Below, in pieces: positions 18,952 to 26,531 of a stretch of DNA of 64,000 nt; within the stretch, counting starts at the first letter, position 1; the number at the start of each line of letters is the position of its first letter. The translations under genes were made by a program, and so were the position numbers. Origin of the DNA: Lyngbya aestuarii BL J (GTDB taxonomy: Bacteria; Cyanobacteriota; Cyanobacteriia; Cyanobacteriales; Microcoleaceae); assembly GCF_000478195.2 (NCBI RefSeq), contig NZ_AUZM01000012.1, forward strand, positions 49,244 to 113,243. Reading direction: 5' to 3'. The notes under the pieces are model-generated. The model was given only the letters and a program-made list of their open reading frames with translations, was not told the origin of the DNA and did no database searches.

Positions 18952-19839
18952 TTAATTGCTTTTTGTTTGTTTAGAAATGATTTTTATAAGGTGCAATCTT
19001 TGACAATAAAGCCAAACTCCTCTAAGTTTATAATGGGAAACTTGGGAAGAAATCACTAAGGATACTAGAGAAACAAGAGTAATTCTCAACAAACGATATC
19101 CCAAAACCCAAAAGTTGCTATGCTTTTCTAAACTCAGAAGATAACTGTAAATACTGTGTTGAACTTTTAAGGGTTGATTTTGGTTGGTAATAGATGAAGG
19201 TTGATGAGTCACCCGAATTTGCGAAGACATGACAACAGGATGTCCTTGTTTTCCATATCGCATACAAAAGTCAAAATCTTCGTAATATAAAAAATAATCG
19301 GAGTCAAATTGAGGACATTCAGAAAACAGTTTGAGGTTAATTAATAAACTACATCCTGTTACCCATTTCATCGGAATATAAGCTGAGTTCACAACAGGAG
19401 TTTCTGGGATAGCATCCAAAGCAATAATTTGTCCTGTTGTCGGGTTAAACTCTCCTCCCCCAAACCAAACTTTTCCCGTCGGTTCCTCAACAACGGTTCC
19501 TAAAATAGAAATATCAGGATAGCGTTGAAAAAACTCAATAACTTGTTTCAGACTCTCTTTTTGTAAATAAGCATCTGGATTAATTAACCAAACAATTCCT
19601 TGATGATTTTGTTGATAAACCCAATTTAATCCCAAATTACAAGCTTGACCAAAACCAATATTTTCAGGAGAATCTAAAATAATAATTGACTCATTTTCAC
19701 AAGCATAAATCGAGCTATCATCCGGTGAATTGTTCACAATGATAACTCGATAGTTGATGTCAGATTGAACTGAAATTGAGTTAATTAACTGCTCAATGAA
19801 TGAAGTTGAGTAATAATTAACCGTTATCCAGTAAATCAC
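18952..19839 (-). CDS. Family 2 glycosyltransferase, probable rhamnosyltransferase
   Basis: A 295-residue GT-A enzyme with a GT2-type N-terminus (IYWITVNYYS), the nucleotide-sugar-binding SPENIGFGQACNLGL, a metal-binding NPDAYL, and GCSLLINLKLF with YYEDFDFCMR in the acceptor region. It resembles dTDP-rhamnosyl transferases of polysaccharide synthesis. A hydrophobic C-terminal patch (LLRITLVSLVSLVIS) may touch the membrane. The GTG start overlaps the stop of the rfbA-like gene by 4 bases (GTGA), so translation is coupled. Linkage to rfbC and rfbD supports rhamnose as the donor sugar, but this is inference. Confidence 0.88.
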   Translation of the reverse strand: MIYWITVNYYSTSFIEQLINSISVQSDINYRVIIVNNSPDDSSIYACENESIIILDSPENIGFGQACNLGLNWVYQQNHQGIVWLINPDAYLQKESLKQVIEFFQRYPDISILGTVVEEPTGKVWFGGGEFNPTTGQIIALDAIPETPVVNSAYIPMKWVTGCSLLINLKLFSECPQFDSDYFLYYEDFDFCMRYGKQGHPVVMSSQIRVTHQPSSITNQNQPLKVQHSIYSYLLSLEKHSNFWVLGYRLLRITLVSLVSLVISSQVSHYKLRGVWLYCQRLHLIKIISKQTKSN

Positions 19840-20909
19840 GTGAGTTCAATTTGACTGTCATCCCCAATCATAAACCGCATGGCTTTCGGACGTTGAGGGC
19901 TAGTTGTTAATAACGCCCGTCGTCCCACCAATGTATCAACAATTCGAGGATGAATATTGATAATTTTCGACCCTTGTAAAATGACGCTATGCTCTAATTC
20001 TGCCTCAATAATTGTGACCTCATCGGCGACACTACTATAAGGGCCAACAAAGCAGTTTTCTAAGTGACAATTTTCGCCAATCACAACAGGGCCACGCACG
20101 CTACAATTAATTAATTTTGTTCCTGAACCAATTTGTACCCGTCCGATAATTTGACTCTTGTCATCGGTTTCTCCTTTGTTTAAAGGTTTGATACATTCAT
20201 CAAGAATAATCTGATTTGCACTCAGGAGATCATCTTTTTTCCCGGTATCTAGCCACCACCCATCTAAACTACAAGCTTCGACTTTTTTCTCCGTCTCAAT
20301 GAGTTTTTGAATGGCATCTGTAATTTCCAACTCTCCTCGGGCAGAAGGTTGAATACTCGCAATGGCACTATGAATGCTTTTATCAAAAAAGTAAACCCCA
20401 ACCAAAGCCAAGTTTGAAGGAGGAATTTTGGGCTTTTCAACTAATTTTAAAACTCGTCCTTGTTCATCAACAACTGCCACCCCAAATGCCGTCGGATTTT
20501 CAACACTTCGCAGTAAAATCAGCGCATCTAATTGTTTAGATTTAAACTGTTCTACAAAAGGACTCAATTGATTTTGAATCAGGTTATCTCCCAAATACAT
20601 AATAAAAGGAGAATCCCCTAAAAAGAATTGAGAAATTTTAACCGCATGAGCCAAACCTGCGGGTTGATCTTGTAAAATATAGGTAATATTCGCACCGAAG
20701 CGCTCACCATTTCCTGTTACCGCTTTTACTTCTTCTCCCGTTTCGGGACTGATGACAATTCCAATATCCGTAATTCCTGCGGCAACAATTCCTTCAATTC
20801 CATACCACAAAATCGGCTTATTTGCCACTGGAACAAGCTGTTTTGCTCCCGTATAAGTCAACGGACGTAAGCGAGTTCCTTTACCACCAGAAAGAATGAG
20901 TGCTTTCAT
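19836..20909 (-). CDS. rfbA: Long-form glucose-1-phosphate thymidylyltransferase
   Basis: A sugar nucleotidyltransferase (357 residues): N-terminal Rossmann-like domain with GGKGTRLRPLT and KQLVPVANKP (the substrate-binding lysine region), then a C-terminal left-handed beta helix (IGRVQIGSGTKLINCSVRGP and similar hexapeptide turns). The family makes dTDP-glucose from dTTP and glucose-1-phosphate. The extra C-terminal domain marks the long form, also described in antibiotic and surface-glycan clusters, as opposed to the 290-residue RmlA; nucleotide preference therefore needs testing. It sits between rfbD and the GT2 gene, which fits dTDP-sugar supply. Confidence 0.9.
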   Translation of the reverse strand: MKALILSGGKGTRLRPLTYTGAKQLVPVANKPILWYGIEGIVAAGITDIGIVISPETGEEVKAVTGNGERFGANITYILQDQPAGLAHAVKISQFFLGDSPFIMYLGDNLIQNQLSPFVEQFKSKQLDALILLRSVENPTAFGVAVVDEQGRVLKLVEKPKIPPSNLALVGVYFFDKSIHSAIASIQPSARGELEITDAIQKLIETEKKVEACSLDGWWLDTGKKDDLLSANQIILDECIKPLNKGETDDKSQIIGRVQIGSGTKLINCSVRGPVVIGENCHLENCFVGPYSSVADEVTIIEAELEHSVILQGSKIINIHPRIVDTLVGRRALLTTSPQRPKAMRFMIGDDSQIELT

Positions 20910-21050
20910 AAAAAAAATCTCTGAAGATTGGTCAAGTCTTTAATATTTGCACGGGAAATGTTGAGAAGGTGCAGAATTTGGGGTAGGTTTATAATGGGTT
21001 TTAACCGTTTCTCGACCGACCTCAAACACCTCAAATCCAACCTAACCTGA

Positions 21051-21932
21051 TTAACCCTTCTTTGCCAACTTTGAAAGCATTTTTCTCAAGCTTTGTCGCC
21101 AATGAGGAGGATAGCTTCCTAGTATTGCCGATATTTTTTGGGTATTCAAAACCGAATAAGCTGGACGACGAGCCGGAGTTGGATATTCAGCCGTAGAAAT
21201 CGGAACAACCCGTTGAATTTTCAAGGGAAAACCGAGTTGTTTGGCTTCTTCAAATATAGCGATCGCCAAATCATACCAACTGGTAACACCACTATTGGTA
21301 TAGTGATAAATTCCAGCAATTTCTGGATTAATCTGCTGACTCAATTGAACGATTGCTTCCGCCAAATCCCCTGTCCAAGTTGGGCTTCCAACCTGATCAC
21401 AAACGACTCGTAATTCTTCTCGTTCGGCGCCGAGTCGGAGCATGGTTTTAACAAAATTACCTTTCCCTCCGACACCGTAAACCCAAGCAGTTCTCACAAT
21501 TGCAGCATTAGCTTGAGTTGACAAAATAGCCTGTTCTCCGGCTAATTTCGACTGACCATAAACCCCCAACGGTTGAGTCGGATCAGTTTCTAAATAGGGA
21601 TGACTTTGGCTTCCGTCGAACACATAATCCGTCGAAACATGAATCAACGTCGCCCCAATTTCTTGGGCTTGTTTCGCCAAAATACCAGGAGCAATACCAT
21701 TAATTGCCTGTGCGAGATCTTGTTCAGTTTCGGCTTTATCGACTGCTGTATACGCTGCGGCGTTAACGATCAGATCAGGTTTAACCTCGGCAACCATTTT
21801 AGCGATTGCTTCTGGGTTCGCCAAATCTAAGCTGTCCCGTCCGACACTTTTGATCTCTCCCAAAGGGGCGAGAACCTGTTGTAATTCCTGACCTAATTGG
21901 CCGTCTTTACCGATGAGTAAAATATGTCTCAT
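21051..21932 (-). CDS. rfbD: dTDP-4-dehydrorhamnose reductase
   Basis: Last step of dTDP-L-rhamnose synthesis. The 293-residue SDR protein has a GKDGQLGQEL nucleotide-binding turn, NAAAYTAVDKAE, STDYVFDG and the catalytic Tyr/Lys in VYGQSKLAGE. Its ATG overlaps the rfbC stop in an ATGA arrangement, so rfbC and rfbD are one transcript. rfbB (the 4,6-dehydratase) is absent from the window, so the pathway must draw on a copy elsewhere. Confidence 0.97.
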   Translation of the reverse strand: MRHILLIGKDGQLGQELQQVLAPLGEIKSVGRDSLDLANPEAIAKMVAEVKPDLIVNAAAYTAVDKAETEQDLAQAINGIAPGILAKQAQEIGATLIHVSTDYVFDGSQSHPYLETDPTQPLGVYGQSKLAGEQAILSTQANAAIVRTAWVYGVGGKGNFVKTMLRLGAEREELRVVCDQVGSPTWTGDLAEAIVQLSQQINPEIAGIYHYTNSGVTSWYDLAIAIFEEAKQLGFPLKIQRVVPISTAEYPTPARRPAYSVLNTQKISAILGSYPPHWRQSLRKMLSKLAKKG

Positions 21933-22477
21933 TGAAAAACGTCCGCAGTTTTCAAGGTTTTACCGTCTTGATCTTTAGCTGACAGAACTGGAGTGATTCC
22001 ATCTACAGGCCATTCTATGCCTAAATCTGGGTCATTCCACAAAATTGAACGTTCGTGTTGTGGGGCGTAATAGTCTGTCGTTTTATACAGAACTTCCGCT
22101 ACTTCTGAGAGGACTAAAAATCCATGAGCAAATTTAGGCGGAACCCAGAATTGTCGTTTGTTTTCCGCCGAGATGATACATCCAACCCATTGTCCAAAGG
22201 TGGGAGAACTTTTGCGGATATCGACAGCAACATCAAAGATTTCACCTGCTACAACCCGTAAGAGTTTGCCCTGGACTTGCTCGGTTTGATAATGCAAGCC
22301 TCGTAAGACACCTTGACGGGATCGTGAGTGGTTATCTTGAACAAATTCTGTTGTTACACCTGTCTGGTCTGCGAAACTTTTTTGATTGAAACTTTCAAAG
22401 AAAAATCCTCGTTCGTCTCCGAATACTTTCGGTTCTAGGATTAAAACTTCCGGAATTTTTGTGGGAATTACATTCAT
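21929..22477 (-). CDS. rfbC: dTDP-4-dehydrorhamnose 3,5-epimerase
   Basis: Cupin-fold epimerase of dTDP-rhamnose synthesis, 182 residues. Family signatures present: FGDERGFFFESFN, RGVLRGLHYQ with the catalytic His, VFDVAVDIRKSSPTFGQW-like strands, PPKFAHGFLVLS and VLYKTTDYYAP with the catalytic Tyr. ATG start; overlaps rfbD by four bases. It is the first gene of the rfbCD pair, about 100 bp downstream of the membrane protein gene. Confidence 0.97.
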   Translation of the reverse strand: MNVIPTKIPEVLILEPKVFGDERGFFFESFNQKSFADQTGVTTEFVQDNHSRSRQGVLRGLHYQTEQVQGKLLRVVAGEIFDVAVDIRKSSPTFGQWVGCIISAENKRQFWVPPKFAHGFLVLSEVAEVLYKTTDYYAPQHERSILWNDPDLGIEWPVDGITPVLSAKDQDGKTLKTADVFQ

Positions 22478-22576
22478 GCCTCATCCAAGCAGCGATTCGC
22501 CAAGATCATCTTAACAAAGAATTTTGACTTTTCTAAAAATTTGACTGAATCTTTAATTTTTTCACAATTAATGGAC

Positions 22577-24346
22577 TTATTGGGTTGCAATGCTAATCTT
22601 TACTTGACTCTGCAATCGAACAAATTGCTGGTGTTGGGGATCATAAACCCAAGCTTTAATCTCTGTTTCCCCGACGGGTAAGGACTCCGCAGATAATATC
22701 ACCTCCCAACGGGCTAAACGATAGCGGTTAGAATTGAGATATTCGGCAATATCGGGACTTTCTCGCATCACATCAGCATTTGCAAAGAATAAATTTTGTT
22801 TACCGTGAGATAAAAAAACTAAACGGGGTTGTTGTTTTTGCTCGGGTAATATTGCCCATCCTCTGAGGTTAATTATATCATTTGTGTTGATTTTTAGAGG
22901 GGTTTCTGGGGTTGTCGGATGATCGATATAGCCGTAAACTTGATTCGGTTGAGCAACAAAGGGTATATTTTCAGCAAAGTTTCTCATCTCGATTTTCTCT
23001 AATGATTCTACTCCCTCTCGAATCCACCAGGTTGATTTACTCATCGGAAGTAAACATCTATTGGGTGAGGTTTTAAAAAATTCCGAATCTTCGATATAGG
23101 AAAATAACTTTAAGCAGGTTTGACTACTGGTTTTATACGGGAATTCTAATTGAGCCTGAGTGATTGCGGCGTGAGAACTCACGGAGGTTAAACTCAAGAG
23201 AATACCTGCACAAAAACTATAGATTAAAATGCTATTATTCCGGTTAACTTTCCAGAAGGTTTGAGGATTAGTAATTAAAACTCTACACAGTTGAATCAGA
23301 GAAATAATTAATAGTATAGTATGAGTTGTATATCGAGTTGCGGTTAGGGGATAGTTTCCGCCCCATTCGACTCGTCCCCATGTCATTAACAAAGAAGTGA
23401 GTAAAGAAAACAAGCCGATAGATAGCCAGGGTGTCAATTGAGTTAAGGGTTCTGGAGATTTTAAATAACCCGTTTTTAAATAATAGATAGATATTCCGAG
23501 AAATAAAGATAAAAGGATTGCTCCGATTATACTTGATATGATTGGTAATTTTACTAAGGGAGCGGCTAAGAGATTCAGAAAAAAAGAAATTGCGGTTAAT
23601 AGATATTCAGCTAAGGATAGATTGATAATTCGGGGTTCTTGTTGATAACCGATTGCATAAATAGCCGCAGAAAGTACAAATCCAGTTAACCAAATCAAGA
23701 GTTGCTTTGTTTTAGAGATTTTTGTATTTTGTTGTGATAATATTAAGGGAATAACCGCCAACCAAGTGATTAATCCTTGAGCGGAAGAAAAACTAGCAAC
23801 AATACAACAAATTGCAGCTAAAATAAGTTTAGTTTTTGAGTGTAAAAAGTTTAAATATAAAATTAGACAAGCCAGAATTAAACAGAAATTAATTAAAAAA
23901 ATAGGGAGTTGAAATCCCCAAAGCCATTCTTGATTTAAACTAAAAATTAAGTAACCCGTTAACAGATTGGCTAAATGAAATAAGTTGCGATATCGGGGAG
24001 ATGAAGTCAAAGAAGCTAGAGAATAAAGCGCAATAAATGTACAAACGGCTAACCCCAGACTGAAGAACATTTCGAGTTTAATATTCCAGTCTGACAGGAA
24101 TGCTAACCCGATAAAAATAAGACGAGGAAAAAGAATGCGATGATTATTATGAAGTTCAAATAAATCACTAAAATCTAATTGATTTGTAGCGACTTTTTCC
24201 AACAGCTTTGGTAACACCCATTGATCATAAACGGGAATATTCACCCCAAACTGAGTAATAAACCCAATCACAATAACGAGGGGTAAAAGATAGAAAGCCA
24301 GAAGAATAAGAGACGTTTTAGAAAAACTTAAAGATTGTTTGAACAT
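22577..24346 (-). CDS. Polytopic membrane protein of the surface-glycan neighbourhood, unknown function
   Basis: A 589-residue protein with roughly ten hydrophobic segments in its first 400 residues, then a soluble C-terminal domain (about 400-589). The first loop reads VYDQWVLPKLLEKV and ELHNNHRILFPRLIF, a long polar loop after membrane segment 1. The topology recalls GT-C glycosyltransferases or lipid-linked oligosaccharide enzymes, but no DxD-type catalytic motif is certain. The C-terminal part (GYIDHPTTP, INLRGWAILPE) looks beta-rich and has a GW turn similar to the beta-sandwich modules of the glycosyltransferases at 42.9-52.4 kb. Location between secretion and rhamnose genes suggests a role in surface-glycan assembly. 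Confidence 0.75.
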   Translation of the reverse strand: MFKQSLSFSKTSLILLAFYLLPLVIVIGFITQFGVNIPVYDQWVLPKLLEKVATNQLDFSDLFELHNNHRILFPRLIFIGLAFLSDWNIKLEMFFSLGLAVCTFIALYSLASLTSSPRYRNLFHLANLLTGYLIFSLNQEWLWGFQLPIFLINFCLILACLILYLNFLHSKTKLILAAICCIVASFSSAQGLITWLAVIPLILSQQNTKISKTKQLLIWLTGFVLSAAIYAIGYQQEPRIINLSLAEYLLTAISFFLNLLAAPLVKLPIISSIIGAILLSLFLGISIYYLKTGYLKSPEPLTQLTPWLSIGLFSLLTSLLMTWGRVEWGGNYPLTATRYTTHTILLIISLIQLCRVLITNPQTFWKVNRNNSILIYSFCAGILLSLTSVSSHAAITQAQLEFPYKTSSQTCLKLFSYIEDSEFFKTSPNRCLLPMSKSTWWIREGVESLEKIEMRNFAENIPFVAQPNQVYGYIDHPTTPETPLKINTNDIINLRGWAILPEQKQQPRLVFLSHGKQNLFFANADVMRESPDIAEYLNSNRYRLARWEVILSAESLPVGETEIKAWVYDPQHQQFVRLQSQVKISIATQ

Positions 24347-24393
24347 CCATTGGGAAATAGGGAGTTGGCAGTCGGGAAAAAACTATTATTGCC

Positions 24394-24407
24394 TTCTGCC
24401 TTCTGCC
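24394..24407. repeat. TTCTGCC heptamer repeat (two units)
   Basis: Two tandem TTCTGCC units in the gap between two minus-strand genes, preceded by TTGCC. Related strings occur at 55524-55543 (inverted) and, as an AGGCAATAGGCAA variant, at 6049-6062. These are short tandemly repeated sequences of the type common in filamentous cyanobacteria. Confidence 0.5.
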
Positions 24408-24418
24408 TCTTAATTAAA

Positions 24419-26374
24419 TTATCTCACATTGGTAACACTGTTAAACTGTCCAGTTAGGCGGCTGAACAACATTTGTAAAACCGTTCGTTTACCAATATTA
24501 ATCTTAGAATTTACCGCCATACCTGCTTGTAGATCCACTTTGATCTCTTCATCTTCACTTAAAACAAAGTGTTCTCGTTCTAACTGAATCTTCGCTTTAA
24601 ACGAAAAATATTGACGTAATTCATCGGGTGGAATAGCTTCTTGGCTAATCCATTTTAACTCACCCGGAACCGTACCAAACTCTCCGGCTGGAAACGCATC
24701 AATATTTACTTCCACCGGAATACAATCGCGATCACCCAAACCTAATTGTTGACGGGCTTCTTCCGATACCGGACAGACACAATCTTTCTCGGGTGTACAT
24801 TCAATCACCTCTCCAGCGACTTCTTGATCATTGTAAGGAGCAAGCTTTTCTCGCTTATTTCGTAACGCATTTAATACCAAAGCCACATCAGTATTTTGAA
24901 CATAAGCAACCGCTTCTAAACCGCCATCATCATCTAAAATTTGCAGTAAAGTTTCCGTTTGTTGGGCTTCATAATAGGCTTCTTCACACCGCTTGATCTG
25001 AGGATCTTCTGAATTAAGAACGGAAGTAGTAATGTACTGACAAATCTCATCTTGATTGACATCTAATTCCGATTCATCTTTGGTCGAAGGAGCAAGTTCA
25101 TAAACAATTCCCCCAGAAGGCGCTCGTAACACTTGAGTATTTCGCTCTTGTTCGACTTTTTCAAGTTGAGCATTAATTTCAGACAATCGCTTTGTATTTT
25201 CAAGTTTATATCGACCCAGTTGAGCATCTGTACTGGCAATTGCCTTTTTATTTTCTTCAATCCGAGTATAGAGTTCTCTGGCCCAAGCATCTTTTGTATT
25301 TTGCAATTGTTCTGTGGTTCGAGAAATTGCCACCTGAAGCCGTTCCTGTTCAACCCTTTGATTTTGAATTTCCGCTTCAATCCGGGCAATTTCACCCTGA
25401 CGAGCATTCACCTCTCCTCTACGGGTATTAATTTCGCCTTGACGCTGGTTAATTTCGCCGAGACGGGTTTCGATTTGATCTTGTTGTCGGAGGACTTCAT
25501 TTTCCCCTCTGAGAACTTCTTGCTGTTGACGATCTTGTTGAAGTTCAGCGATCGCCCCTTCTTCGACTAACGGATCAAGTCTACCGAGAATTCGTTCATT
25601 AGACCCTAAAACTTCTTTAGATTTTTCGAGTTGTCCTTTGGCGAGTTCGAGTTGTTCTCGGGCAGAATTTAATTGTTCTTGGGAATAAGCGAGTTGATTG
25701 CGTGCATAATCTAACTGGGATTGAGCCACCCTTAATTGATCACGCGCCGCGGCTTCTGCATCTTCAGCTTGATTGAGTTGTTTTTCTAACTCTTGAATTT
25801 GCAATTGTACCGTATTAATTCGAGAGACATATTCCGCCCGATAGTTCGACACCAAACCACTGAGACTCGGATTATAACTCCCGATTCCTCCTCGACCATT
25901 GTAAAGTTCGTCAAGCAGGGATTGCAGGGCTTGATTTTCCCCAATACGGGCTTCTCGCTCTGTAATTAAAGTATCCAATTCAGCCGAAAGTGGTCCACTC
26001 CCTTGACCCCTGACAACCCCTTCATAGAATTGATTTTCTCGTTCTAAAGTTTCTCGAACTTGTTCTAAGGATTTCAGGTCTGCACTAGGGTTTGTCGGGC
26101 TAAAAGTGAGGAGAGGTTGATTTTTAACAACGCGATCGCCATTTTCAACGTGTAATCTAACCACGGCGCCGGTTGTGGGGGCCTGAATCTCTCGCGCCCC
26201 GTCGGAAAACTCAAGTTCTCCAACCGCAGGAACCGTTTGTTCAATCCGGGCGAAATAGGCCCAGACAATCGCTGAAGTTGAAACGAGCATGATTACCCAT
26301 AAAAACATATGGGACCAAAAGGCAGGTTTCTCTAAAATGACGGGTTGATCGGAAAGTGATATAGAAGATTTCAT
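24419..26374 (-). CDS. HlyD-family type I secretion adaptor with long coiled coil
   Basis: The periplasmic adaptor that bridges a HlyB-type ABC exporter to the outer-membrane channel. 651 residues, much longer than E. coli HlyD (478). N-terminal membrane helix (about 24-43), lipoyl-like half-motif IQAPTTGAVVRLHVENGDRV (about 64-83), a very long coiled coil (about 110-425) with heptads such as LNQAEDAEAAARDQL, then a second lipoyl/beta-barrel region. An unusual insert (about 430-550) contains several Cys residues (ECTPEKDCVCP, GDRDCIP) and may form a disulfide-stabilised subdomain. It follows the ABC gene by 157 bp. No TolC-like gene is in the window. Confidence 0.92.
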   Translation of the reverse strand: MKSSISLSDQPVILEKPAFWSHMFLWVIMLVSTSAIVWAYFARIEQTVPAVGELEFSDGAREIQAPTTGAVVRLHVENGDRVVKNQPLLTFSPTNPSADLKSLEQVRETLERENQFYEGVVRGQGSGPLSAELDTLITEREARIGENQALQSLLDELYNGRGGIGSYNPSLSGLVSNYRAEYVSRINTVQLQIQELEKQLNQAEDAEAAARDQLRVAQSQLDYARNQLAYSQEQLNSAREQLELAKGQLEKSKEVLGSNERILGRLDPLVEEGAIAELQQDRQQQEVLRGENEVLRQQDQIETRLGEINQRQGEINTRRGEVNARQGEIARIEAEIQNQRVEQERLQVAISRTTEQLQNTKDAWARELYTRIEENKKAIASTDAQLGRYKLENTKRLSEINAQLEKVEQERNTQVLRAPSGGIVYELAPSTKDESELDVNQDEICQYITTSVLNSEDPQIKRCEEAYYEAQQTETLLQILDDDGGLEAVAYVQNTDVALVLNALRNKREKLAPYNDQEVAGEVIECTPEKDCVCPVSEEARQQLGLGDRDCIPVEVNIDAFPAGEFGTVPGELKWISQEAIPPDELRQYFSFKAKIQLEREHFVLSEDEEIKVDLQAGMAVNSKINIGKRTVLQMLFSRLTGQFNSVTNVR

Positions 26375-26531
26375 TGTGATCTTGTTTTTTTAATGGTCTT
26401 TTGTTTGCTTTATTGACTCAACAACTCATAATCAACTCACTCCTCACCGTTGAACTCAATCCCCAAGTTGCTATTTTATCGGAGGAGATCGATCCCAAAT
26501 CGTTAATTTCGCTTTTTCCATTGAAAACCTA

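Noticed and set aside
25133..25570. 145-codon open frame antisense to hlyD
   Set aside because: Phe/Leu-rich mirror of the Gln/Glu-rich coiled coil; no start context.
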